Shown here: positions 1 to 5,161 of the stretch, piece by piece
Position numbering within the stretch: the stretch's first letter is position 1
Layout of the letters: the number at the start of each line of letters is the position of its first letter
NCBI GenBank assembly: GCA_034722035.1
Contig: JAYENK010000012.1
Location: 1 to 5,161, forward strand
Reading direction: 5' to 3'
Source of the DNA: JAYENK01 sp034722035
GTDB lineage: Bacteria > Patescibacteriota > Patescibacteriia > Patescibacteriales > UBA12075
Length of the DNA stretch: 5,161 nt
Made by a program: the position numbers and the translations under genes
The notes under the pieces: generated by a model
What the model saw: the letters and a program-made list of their open reading frames with translations, nothing else
The model's database searches: none
Told to the model about the DNA's origin: nothing

Positions 1-128
1 TTTTAAAAATTTTGGTATATTTTGAAGATGTAAAGATTGAGCCAATAATTTTTAAGCATGATAAGCAAGTTAATTTTAGTGCAGTGAAGAAGTTTTTAGT
101 TAATTTGATTAAAATTGCTTATGCTTAG
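1..128 (+). CDS. C-terminal fragment of an unidentified protein, possibly AbiEii-like nucleotidyltransferase (partial, 5' end outside window)
   Basis: An open frame enters from the left edge (first full codon at position 3) and runs 41 codons to TAG at 126-128. The visible tail contains VYFEDVKIEPI, followed by a stretch ending AVKKFLVNLIKIAYA. From memory, this resembles the C-terminus of AbiEii/AbiGii-toxin-family nucleotidyltransferases (DUF1814), which often end with a 'YFEDAE-EP-P' motif and then a 'W-EVKKFF' helix. Such proteins are common in Patescibacteria, usually paired with a small antitoxin or a DUF6036-like partner. No catalytic residues are inside the window, so the assignment rests only on this tail. 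The two other forward frames are interrupted by stops. It lies upstream of the ligase gene in the same direction, but a strong promoter separates them, so they are probably separate transcription units. Confidence 0.4.
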   Translation, partial: LKILVYFEDVKIEPIIFKHDKQVNFSAVKKFLVNLIKIAYA

Positions 129-137
129 AGAATTCGT

Positions 138-165
138 TTGACAGTATTCGGGGTTTTGATATAAT
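138..165 (+). promoter_or_regulatory. Strong sigma70-type promoter with extended -10, for the O-antigen ligase gene
   Basis: A perfect -35 box TTGACA lies at 138-143 and a perfect -10 box TATAAT at 160-165, separated by 16 bp. TG at 157-158 adds an extended -10 (TGATATAAT). The predicted start of transcription is around 171-173, giving a leader of about 65 nt before the ATG at 237. The full match to both hexamers is seen directly. That this drives the downstream gene is inferred from orientation and distance. Confidence 0.8.
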
Positions 166-177
166 TAAATTGATAGT

Positions 178-206
178 AAAAAATGGCCTTTTATTGGCTA
201 TTTTTT
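178..206 (+). terminator. Hairpin with T-tract: intrinsic terminator of the upstream gene, or leader hairpin/attenuator
   Basis: AAAAAATGGCC (178-188) pairs with GGCTATTTTTT (196-206) to form an 11-bp stem with one G-U pair and a 7-nt loop. The 3' arm ends in six T residues. This has the form of a rho-independent terminator, possibly bidirectional because of the matching A-tract. It lies 49 nt after the stop of the upstream fragment, which suits termination of that gene. However, it also lies about 6 nt after the predicted start site of the promoter at 138-165, so the ligase mRNA would carry the same hairpin near its 5' end. Confidence 0.55.
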
Positions 207-236
207 AATACTAATTAAAAATAATTTTGTTATATT

Positions 237-2462
237 ATGAGCCAAAAAGCTTATTTAAACATTTTAAGATTCGGATCGTATTTTGCTATGATAGTGGTAT
301 TTTTTGTTTTTAAGAATCTTTTATTTCCTTTTATCACCTCCAAGCAAATTGCTTTTAATATTATTATTGAGTTTTTGTTTATTATCTGGATTGCCTTTAT
401 TATAAAATATCCGGCATACCGACCGAAGAAAAATTATGTTTGGATCGGGATGCTGGTTTTTTTCGCGATAATGGTTTTGTCTTGCTTTACCGGAGTTGAT
501 TTTAATTTATCATTTTGGGGCGATGTTGAACGCATGCTAGGGGCTTTTCATATTCTGCATTTCTTAGCTTATTATTTTATAATTATTACGGTAATGCGAA
601 CCTGGAGCGATTGGAAATGGTTTTTTGTTGTTTCAATCGGCTTTGCAACCTTGGTCGCTATTCAAGGAATTACGGTAAATCCTTACGCTACCATTGGGAA
701 CAGCGCCTATGTCGCCGGCTACATGCTTTTTAATATGTATTTCTGCATGATCTTGTTTTTTCGGGAGAAAAATAAAGTGCTGCGTTGGCTTTGGTTTTTA
801 CCGCTTTTGGTGATGTTTCCCAGTTTTGACGCGACTAATATATCCGGTGCTTTTGTTGGGCTTTTGGCCAGTTTGGTTGTAGTGCTTTTTCTTTATGGCG
901 TGGCGCATTCGAATAAAAAAGTTAAAATTGCCACATTACTTAGTTTTTTCATTGCTATGACATTTCTCTCCACTGTTTTTATTTTTAATCGAGATAATTA
1001 TTTGACTCAAAATTCAGAATATTTTGCCAAACTGGCCAGAGAGATAGATATAAATAAAAATACATTTCAAACTCGCCTTGTGTCTTGGCGCGCGGCCATA
1101 AAAGATCTGCCAAATCATCCTCTACTCGGAACTGGCTGGGGCAATTATGCCGTGACATTTGACAAGCATTTTAGCCCGACTTTTTACGATCATGCTCGGG
1201 GTGAGACTTATTTTGATCGGGCGCATAATAATGTTTTTGATATTCTTTCCACTTCCGGCATGCTGGGCTTGGTCAGTTATATGGCGTTTTTAATAGCGGC
1301 GGCAGTATACTTGATTCAGGCTTATATTAAAAAATTCATCAGTGTGCATGATTTTGTAATGGTATCAGCTTTGATGACGGCTTATTTTGTGCAGAATTTA
1401 GCTGTGTTTGATTCTTTGGTTACTTATATGAGTTTGATGCTCGCGCTTGGATATGTATATTGGCTGACAGAAATTGAAGATCGGGATTTTGAGCCCTCGT
1501 CTGACGAAGAATTAAACAATAAAGAGATTTATAGTTTTGTAGTGGCCGGACTTATTTTTTTGACCGTAATGTATCAATATAATATTAAACCGCACAAAAT
1601 GTTGGTAGCAACAATTGACGGACAAAGAGCTTGGGCGCAAGGAGACGTATTGGGTATGTACGAAAATTATCAGCGGGCGCTATCTTATGATACGATACTG
1701 GACAGGGATTCTCGTACTAGCATGATTCGCTTGTTTTCCGGCGGCACCGGAAGACTTGGCAAATTGTCTAAAGAGCAGGGCAATGAGATTTTGGAGTTTA
1801 TGATCAAGCACGCTAAATTGAACGTGGACTATAATGATGGGGATAGCATGAATCAAATGATGTACGCGCAGATACTAAATACAATGGCGTTATATAACCG
1901 TGATAATCAAGATAAATTTACGCATTATTCCGACAGAGCAATCCAGGCGATTGACGCGGCGATTGCGGCTACGCCGGGACGAACACCGGTATATTTCCAA
2001 AAAGCACAAATGCAGATCAACCGCGGGGATAACGAAGGGGCGCTTGAAACTTTGCGCTATGCCGCTTCACTCAACGAAAAATACGAACCGGCTTATTGCC
2101 ATTTAGGACGAACCGCTTATTATTTTAATAAGAAAGATGAAGCTTTTGAAAATATAAATAAATGTCTGGATATAAGAAAAGGCGGGTCTGTCAATAATTT
2201 AGCGCCGGCTGGTTTTATTCGAGGTTTAATGAAGCATTACGTTGAGACAGGGGACATTAAACGTCTTACTTGGCTTTATGAAGGTTTGGCCAAACAAGTT
2301 GAGCCAAAAAATCCACAAAACTGGATTGAATTGGCTAAAATTTATGCTGAGCAAGGACGTATTGATGAGGCGATAGAGGCGACCGAAAAGGTAATCGAAT
2401 TGGATCCGGCTAACGCAGGGTATGCGCAGGAGTTTATTAGTCAATTAAAAATTAAAAATTAA
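237..2462 (+). CDS. O-antigen ligase/polymerase family membrane protein (Wzy_C/WaaL fold) with C-terminal TPR repeats
   Basis: This 741-residue polytopic membrane protein probably transfers or polymerises a lipid-linked glycan on the outer face of the cytoplasmic membrane. About a dozen hydrophobic segments are visible (near residues 12-32, 38-57, 68-84, 101-120, 127-147, 156-175, 182-222, 230-251, 339-361, 371-390, 392-411 and 431-448). The large loop at about 252-338 carries the family signature: R280 and R285 in RLVSWRAA, then PLLGTGWGNY (295-304), then AHNNVFDIL with H330, followed by GMLGL. WaaL/Wzy enzymes use Arg and His residues in this loop. After the last membrane segment come TPR-like helix pairs at about 453-486, 583-616, 617-649 and 693-726 (the last ends AIEATEKVIELDPANA), probably on the outer face. 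ATG 237 is chosen because an in-frame TAA lies at 222-224 with no other start between. There is no Shine-Dalgarno. Patescibacteria generally lack LPS, so the acceptor may be a pilin, an S-layer protein or another carrier rather than lipid A. Confidence 0.88.
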   Translation: MSQKAYLNILRFGSYFAMIVVFFVFKNLLFPFITSKQIAFNIIIEFLFIIWIAFIIKYPAYRPKKNYVWIGMLVFFAIMVLSCFTGVDFNLSFWGDVERMLGAFHILHFLAYYFIIITVMRTWSDWKWFFVVSIGFATLVAIQGITVNPYATIGNSAYVAGYMLFNMYFCMILFFREKNKVLRWLWFLPLLVMFPSFDATNISGAFVGLLASLVVVLFLYGVAHSNKKVKIATLLSFFIAMTFLSTVFIFNRDNYLTQNSEYFAKLAREIDINKNTFQTRLVSWRAAIKDLPNHPLLGTGWGNYAVTFDKHFSPTFYDHARGETYFDRAHNNVFDILSTSGMLGLVSYMAFLIAAAVYLIQAYIKKFISVHDFVMVSALMTAYFVQNLAVFDSLVTYMSLMLALGYVYWLTEIEDRDFEPSSDEELNNKEIYSFVVAGLIFLTVMYQYNIKPHKMLVATIDGQRAWAQGDVLGMYENYQRALSYDTILDRDSRTSMIRLFSGGTGRLGKLSKEQGNEILEFMIKHAKLNVDYNDGDSMNQMMYAQILNTMALYNRDNQDKFTHYSDRAIQAIDAAIAATPGRTPVYFQKAQMQINRGDNEGALETLRYAASLNEKYEPAYCHLGRTAYYFNKKDEAFENINKCLDIRKGGSVNNLAPAGFIRGLMKHYVETGDIKRLTWLYEGLAKQVEPKNPQNWIELAKIYAEQGRIDEAIEATEKVIELDPANAGYAQEFISQLKIKN

Positions 2463-2468
2463 AAATTA
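2443..2468. repeat. Heptanucleotide tandem repeat (ATTAAAA, about 3.5 copies) holding both convergent stop codons
   Basis: The unit ATTAAAA repeats at 2444-2450, 2451-2457 and 2458-2464, with a partial copy following. It encodes the last residues of the ligase (LKIKN), its TAA at 2460-2462, and the stop codon of the opposing glycosyltransferase (TTA on the plus strand at 2466-2468). The two genes are separated by only 3 bp. Confidence 0.7.
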
Positions 2469-2481
2469 TTTATATAATTTT
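2462..2481. terminator. Weak A/T-only inverted repeat between convergent genes, possible bidirectional terminator
   Basis: AAAATTAT (2462-2469) and ATAATTTT (2474-2481) are perfect inverted repeats with a 4-nt loop. The stem has no G or C, so it would be weak. It is the only hairpin at the convergent junction. Its minus-strand continuation is T-rich, which would favour ending the glycosyltransferase transcript. Low confidence because A/T-only palindromes are frequent in such sequence. Confidence 0.25.
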
Positions 2482-3617
2482 AAATATTTGTCTGTCATTT
2501 GCGTAAGCGTGAAGTTTTTGGAGTGAAGCTTATTTTTTTTTATGATTTTATTTTGAAGTTCAGAGTTTTTTGTTAAATTTTTTAATTTCTCGAGAAACTT
2601 TTTTTTATTATCCAATTTATATAATTGTTCGTTTGAATTATTAAGAACTTCGGTGTTGCCGCCAACATCACTGGCCAGAATCGGCAGACCGGCCGTGATG
2701 GTTTCGATTAAAGTAATCGGCAGTCCCTCATAACGGGAGGGGAGAATGAAGATGTCAAAAGCTTTGATTAATTTGGAGGCATTTGGGATCGCACCGGAGA
2801 GAAAAATACTTTTTTCCAAATTATTTATTTTGATTAGTTTTTTTAATTTTTTATAATCCGGTCCGGCTCCGATAATAATTAATTTAAATTTAGAATTAAT
2901 TTTTATAATATCAGGGAAAATAGAAATAATAAATTCGTAATTTTTTTGGTAAGATAAGCGTCCGATGGAGCCAAGAATGATTGAATCGTTCCAGTTGATA
3001 TCATCGTCAACTGTACCGGGAATAATTTTTCGGGCACGTGATTTTTCCAAAAAATTAATATTAGCTTGATCAATGCCATTATGGATTGTTATTCCAGTAG
3101 AGCAAAGCTTGTGTTTGAGGGCAGTATCAAGGTTATGTTGACTGACAAATACTAATTTATCAATAAATCTAAAAAGAAATTTAAAGTAATTTTTATAAAT
3201 TAATTTTAAAATAGATAAGCGTTGATAGCTTTCGTCTAATAAAGACAGACCATGAACCGTAAAAATTGTTTTGATATTTTTGCTTAACCTTTTGGCGGTG
3301 AGCGCGCCAAAAAGAGCATTAGAGCTATTGATATGAAGCGTAGTAAAATTATTTTTTTTCAAATATTTTTTTAGTTCAAATAAAAATTTAAAATTAATAA
3401 AAGGATTATGCGTCCGCCTAAGACATTTAAAGTGATGATAGGGGATATTGAATCTATTTAATTCAAAAAGCAAAAAATCACCTTCACCAAAAGCGACAGT
3501 GATATCAATATTACGGTTTTTAAGTTCTTTAGCCAAGTCACGGATAAAAATTTGAACACCGCCAATATCGCCTTTTGTCGCTAGTATTAATATTTTTTTG
3601 TTAGTAATGTTGTCCAT
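2466..3617 (-). CDS. Glycosyltransferase, GT4-like (GT-B fold, 'group 1')
   Basis: This 383-residue protein is close to the usual length for GT4 enzymes, which transfer a sugar from a nucleotide-sugar donor with retention of configuration, at the cytoplasmic face of the membrane. The N-terminal acceptor domain begins KKILILATKGDIGGVQIFI (residues 7-25) and includes FTVHGLS (H122) and IHNGID (178-183). The C-terminal donor-binding domain starts near 212 with ILGSIGRLSYQKN (R220, K225: the phosphate-binding pair in this family), then GAGPDYKKL, then PSRYEGLPITLIE, which holds the E-x7-E motif (E297, E305). No membrane segment or signal peptide is seen. The ATG at 3617 has no Shine-Dalgarno. The gene is visibly richer in A+T than its neighbours, and lysine makes up about one residue in eight. 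It is inverted between two plus-strand sugar genes, which may reflect separate acquisition. The donor and acceptor sugars cannot be predicted. Confidence 0.9.
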   Translation of the reverse strand: MDNITNKKILILATKGDIGGVQIFIRDLAKELKNRNIDITVAFGEGDFLLFELNRFNIPYHHFKCLRRTHNPFINFKFLFELKKYLKKNNFTTLHINSSNALFGALTAKRLSKNIKTIFTVHGLSLLDESYQRLSILKLIYKNYFKFLFRFIDKLVFVSQHNLDTALKHKLCSTGITIHNGIDQANINFLEKSRARKIIPGTVDDDINWNDSIILGSIGRLSYQKNYEFIISIFPDIIKINSKFKLIIIGAGPDYKKLKKLIKINNLEKSIFLSGAIPNASKLIKAFDIFILPSRYEGLPITLIETITAGLPILASDVGGNTEVLNNSNEQLYKLDNKKKFLEKLKNLTKNSELQNKIIKKNKLHSKNFTLTQMTDKYLKLYK

Positions 3618-3658
3618 ATTTTAATAATAACTTATTCTAGCTAAGATTTCAAATTTAT

Positions 3659-3687
3659 TTGACTTTTAGCTCTTAATATTTAATAAT
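3659..3687 (+). promoter_or_regulatory. Candidate promoter for the nucleotide-sugar dehydrogenase
   Basis: TTGACT (3659-3664) matches the -35 consensus at 5 of 6 positions. AATAAT (3682-3687), 17 bp downstream, matches the -10 at 5 of 6 but lacks the first T. The predicted start would be near 3694, about 60 nt before the ATG at 3753. An alternative -10, TATGAT at 3696-3701, has only a weak -35 (TTAATA, 3673-3678). The region is so A/T-rich that other placements are possible. Confidence 0.35.
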
Positions 3688-3691
3688 TATA
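3686..3691 (-). promoter_or_regulatory. Candidate -10 box for the divergent glycosyltransferase
   Basis: On the minus strand a perfect TATAAT lies at 3691-3686, which would start transcription about 62 nt upstream of the glycosyltransferase ATG at 3617. No convincing -35 box is found at 16-18 bp; the expected -35 position falls inside the palindrome at 3700-3723. Perfect -10 matches are expected by chance in this TA-repeat stretch, so this remains tentative. Confidence 0.3.
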
Positions 3692-3699
3692 TATATATG

Positions 3700-3723
3700 A
3701 TATCTCAAATGAATTTGAGGTAT
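3700..3723. promoter_or_regulatory. Imperfect palindrome in the divergent region: leader hairpin, attenuator or operator
   Basis: ATATCTCAAAT (3700-3710) faces ATTTGAGGTAT (3713-3723) with a single T-G mismatch. As RNA on the plus strand this gives a 10-bp stem with a UGAA loop, followed by a T-rich run (TTTGTTTT) as in an intrinsic terminator. No plus-strand gene ends shortly before it, so it more likely sits in the leader of the dehydrogenase mRNA. As DNA it would also cover the -35 region of the candidate minus-strand promoter, so it could be a shared operator. Confidence 0.5.
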
Positions 3724-3752
3724 TTTGTTTTATTATTTAAATCTTATTTTTT

Positions 3753-4670
3753 ATGAAAAAATATTTGGTTGGCTTTATCGGCCAAGGCTGGATTGGCAAG
3801 AATTATGCCGATGATTTTGAAGAGCGCGGTTATGACGTTGTACGTTATGCCCTGGAAGAGCCTTATGTCCAGAATGGACACAAAATAAAGACATGTGATG
3901 TTGTTTTTATTGCGGTACCGACGCCGTCAACGCCGGATGGTTTTGATTTTTCAATTATTAGAAAGGCGCTTAAAAAAATCGGAACAGGTAAAATCGCAAT
4001 AATTAAGTCAACAATTGTACCAGGCACTACCGAGAAATTACAAAAAGAATTTTCTGATATTATTTTGATGCATTCACCGGAATTTTTAACCGAAGCAACG
4101 GCCAAGCAAGACGCGGCTAATCCACTGCGGAATATTATCGGTATTCCGGTTGAAAATGAAAAATATAAAAAACACGCCGGAATAGTGACCGATATTTTAC
4201 CACCGGCAAAATATTCCAAAATCTGCCATTCTCGTACGGCCGAATTAATAAAATACGGCGGGAATAATTGGTTTTATTTTAAGGTGCTATATATAAATTT
4301 ATTGTATGATCTGGCTAAAAAGATGGGAGTTAATTGGGAGGATTTACGTGAAGCGATGTCGGCTGACCCGCGAATCGGCCAGAGCCATATGATTCCAGTA
4401 CACAAAAGCGGTACGGCCGGTGGCGACGCTTACCAAGCGACAGAAGCCAAAGAAGATGAGGCTGGCGGACGAGGCGCGGGTGGACATTGTTTTATTAAAG
4501 ACTTTGCCGCTTTTCATGATTTGTATAAAGAAAAAGTAGGAGATAATCACGGCATCAATCTTTTAGACGCAATGCGGGACAAGAACATCGATCTTTTGCT
4601 TAAGACAGAAAAAGATCTGGACTTGCTTTTGGGGGTTTATGGTGAGGAAAAAATTAATAAACATAAATAA
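3753..4670 (+). CDS. Short nucleotide-sugar dehydrogenase (UDP-glucose/GDP-mannose dehydrogenase family), lacking the C-terminal domain
   Basis: Enzymes of this family oxidise the C6 hydroxyl of an NDP-hexose to a carboxylate in two NAD+-dependent steps, supplying uronic acids for surface glycans. The 305-residue protein has an N-terminal Rossmann domain (GFIGQGWIGKN, GxGxxG at 10-15; AVPTP at 54-58; STIVPGTT at 86-93) and a central domain with HSPEFLTEA (E110), AELIKYGGNN (K167, N171) and GRGAGGHCFIKD with the catalytic Cys at C246. Standard enzymes are about 390-450 residues long and carry a third domain that closes over the nucleotide. Here the protein ends about 55 residues after the Cys motif, as in the short forms known from phages and some CPR. 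Between SHMIPVHKSG (211-220) and the Cys motif there are about 20 extra residues compared with the usual form. The ATG at 3753 has no Shine-Dalgarno and fits the start of the Rossmann strand. The substrate is not determined. The stop codon directly abuts an epimerase remnant in the same frame. Confidence 0.85.
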   Translation: MKKYLVGFIGQGWIGKNYADDFEERGYDVVRYALEEPYVQNGHKIKTCDVVFIAVPTPSTPDGFDFSIIRKALKKIGTGKIAIIKSTIVPGTTEKLQKEFSDIILMHSPEFLTEATAKQDAANPLRNIIGIPVENEKYKKHAGIVTDILPPAKYSKICHSRTAELIKYGGNNWFYFKVLYINLLYDLAKKMGVNWEDLREAMSADPRIGQSHMIPVHKSGTAGGDAYQATEAKEDEAGGRGAGGHCFIKDFAAFHDLYKEKVGDNHGINLLDAMRDKNIDLLLKTEKDLDLLLGVYGEEKINKHK

Positions 4671-5113
4671 AATGGAACGCTCGATGTTCTTTTAGCGGCC
4701 AAAGACGCGGGAGTCAAAAAAGTGATTTATTCAGTTTCATCGTCAGTTTATGGTAATCAATCTAAAATGCCTCTCAGGGAAGAGATGAAAGCTGAACCTT
4801 TATCACCTTATGCATTACATAAATATATTGGCGAAATGTATTGTAATCTTTTTAATGAAATTTATGGTTTGAAAATCGTATCACTGCGATATTTTAATAT
4901 TTATGGTAAACGTCAGCCGTTCGAAGGCGCTTATGCGCTTGTGATGGGAATTTTTGTCCGTCAGCTTAAAGCGGGCGAGCCAATGACAATCACCCCAAAC
5001 ACATTGAGCCAAGGATAGAATCCAAGGAGACTTTGGCAGACAATTCAAAAACAAAAGAGCTTTTGGGTTGGGAACCGAAAGTTGAGCTTGAGGAGTGGCT
5101 CAAGGGGGTATAA
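4671..5113 (+). pseudogene. Degraded NAD-dependent nucleotide-sugar epimerase/dehydratase (GalE/WbpP-like SDR): 5' truncated, internal deletion, frameshift
   Basis: Starting directly after the dehydrogenase TAA and in its frame, the translation reads NGTLDVLLAAKDAGVKKVIY, then SVSSSVYG, SPYALHKYIGE (catalytic YxxxK) and SLRYFNIYGKRQPF. These are hallmarks of extended short-chain dehydrogenases such as UDP-glucose/UDP-GlcNAc 4-epimerases. The N-terminal region of about 75-80 residues with the GxxGxxG NAD-binding motif is absent. The frame continues to GEPMTI and then hits TAG at 5016-5018. The normal C-terminus resumes in another frame from about 4988 (HPKHIEPRIE, then TKELLGWEPKVELEEWLKGV) to TAA at 5111-5113. 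Roughly 60-65 residues that normally lie between these blocks (the DGxQxRDFVYVDD region) are missing. A GTG at 4722 could start a 98-residue peptide, but without the cofactor motif it should not be active as an epimerase. The family is certain; calling it a relic is a strong inference. Misassembly is the main alternative. Confidence 0.85.
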
Positions 5114-5161
5114 GAAAGAGATGAGGGTTTAATTTCAATTAATATTTATAATTTTTAAAAT

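Noticed and set aside
1900..2106. 68-codon plus-strand ORF inside the ligase gene
   Set aside because: It is an out-of-frame shadow within the TPR-coding part, rich in Arg/Lys/Ile with no recognisable domain and no start signal.
2226..2444. 72-codon minus-strand ORF opposite the ligase 3' end
   Set aside because: Antisense shadow of a well-supported coding region; the product has no family resemblance.
3863..4219. 118-codon minus-strand ORF opposite the dehydrogenase
   Set aside because: The plus-strand frame carries clear Rossmann and catalytic motifs, so the antisense frame is a by-product of its codon use.
4344..4550. 68-codon minus-strand ORF opposite the dehydrogenase Cys motif region
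   Set aside because: Antisense shadow with no domain signal.
4668..4724. Stop-codon readthrough giving a bifunctional dehydrogenase-epimerase
   Set aside because: The epimerase part lacks its NAD-binding N-terminus and is frameshifted later, so readthrough would add a non-functional tail; no readthrough context or structure is visible at the TAA.
38..5012. Octamer TGAGCCAA found four times on the plus strand (38, 238, 2300, 5005)
   Set aside because: More copies than expected for an octamer in a window this size, but three encode Glu-Pro in unrelated proteins and one overlaps a start codon. There is no regular spacing, shared flank or position relative to promoters. Worth a genome-wide count only.
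5114..5161. Perfect TATAAT at 5147-5152 near the right edge as a promoter for a gene outside the window
   Set aside because: No -35-like hexamer at 16-18 bp and no extended -10; such matches are common in A/T-rich sequence, and the downstream gene is not visible.
1..5161. TTTTAAAAATT at the left edge and its inverse near the right edge as terminal inverted repeats of a mobile element
   Set aside because: The match is only 11 bases of pure A/T, does not extend, and there is no transposase in the window.

Overview
The window is an A+T-rich bacterial stretch dedicated to surface polysaccharide or glycoprotein assembly. Several traits suggest a Candidatus Patescibacteria (CPR/Parcubacteria-like) genome: A/T-rich leaders without a Shine-Dalgarno sequence, an O-antigen-ligase-fold membrane protein with a TPR tail, and a short phage/CPR-style nucleotide-sugar dehydrogenase. 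This placement is inferred from style only, because no marker gene is present. The standard genetic code fits: all complete ORFs end in TAA and none needs TGA as sense.

Layout. (1) Positions 1-128 hold the C-terminal tail of a gene entering from the left, possibly an AbiEii-like nucleotidyltransferase. (2) Positions 129-236 hold a very strong promoter (TTGACA, 16 bp, TGATATAAT) followed at once by a hairpin with a T-tract. (3) Positions 237-2462 encode a polytopic O-antigen ligase/polymerase-family protein with C-terminal TPRs. (4) Positions 2466-3617, on the minus strand and convergent with it, encode a GT4-type glycosyltransferase; both stop codons lie in one heptanucleotide tandem repeat. 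(5) Positions 3618-3752 are a divergent intergenic region with a strong imperfect palindrome. (6) Positions 3753-4670 encode a 305-residue nucleotide-sugar dehydrogenase (UDP-glucose/GDP-mannose dehydrogenase family). (7) Positions 4671-5113 are a decayed NAD-dependent nucleotide-sugar epimerase: its N-terminus is missing, an internal block is deleted, and the reading frame is shifted. (8) Positions 5114-5161 show no gene.

Working together: the dehydrogenase, and formerly the epimerase, would supply activated sugars. The glycosyltransferase would add a sugar to a growing glycan on the cytoplasmic side. The Wzy/WaaL-fold protein would polymerise the lipid-linked glycan or transfer it outside the membrane. 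The specific sugar and acceptor cannot be read from the sequence.

The most unusual signals are two. First, both plus-strand genes share a leader layout: promoter, about 12 nt, hairpin with a T-rich 3' side, about 30 nt of A/T-rich SD-less leader, then ATG. Second, the epimerase remnant begins directly after the dehydrogenase stop codon and in the same frame. No mobile element, CRISPR array, tRNA or rRNA was seen.
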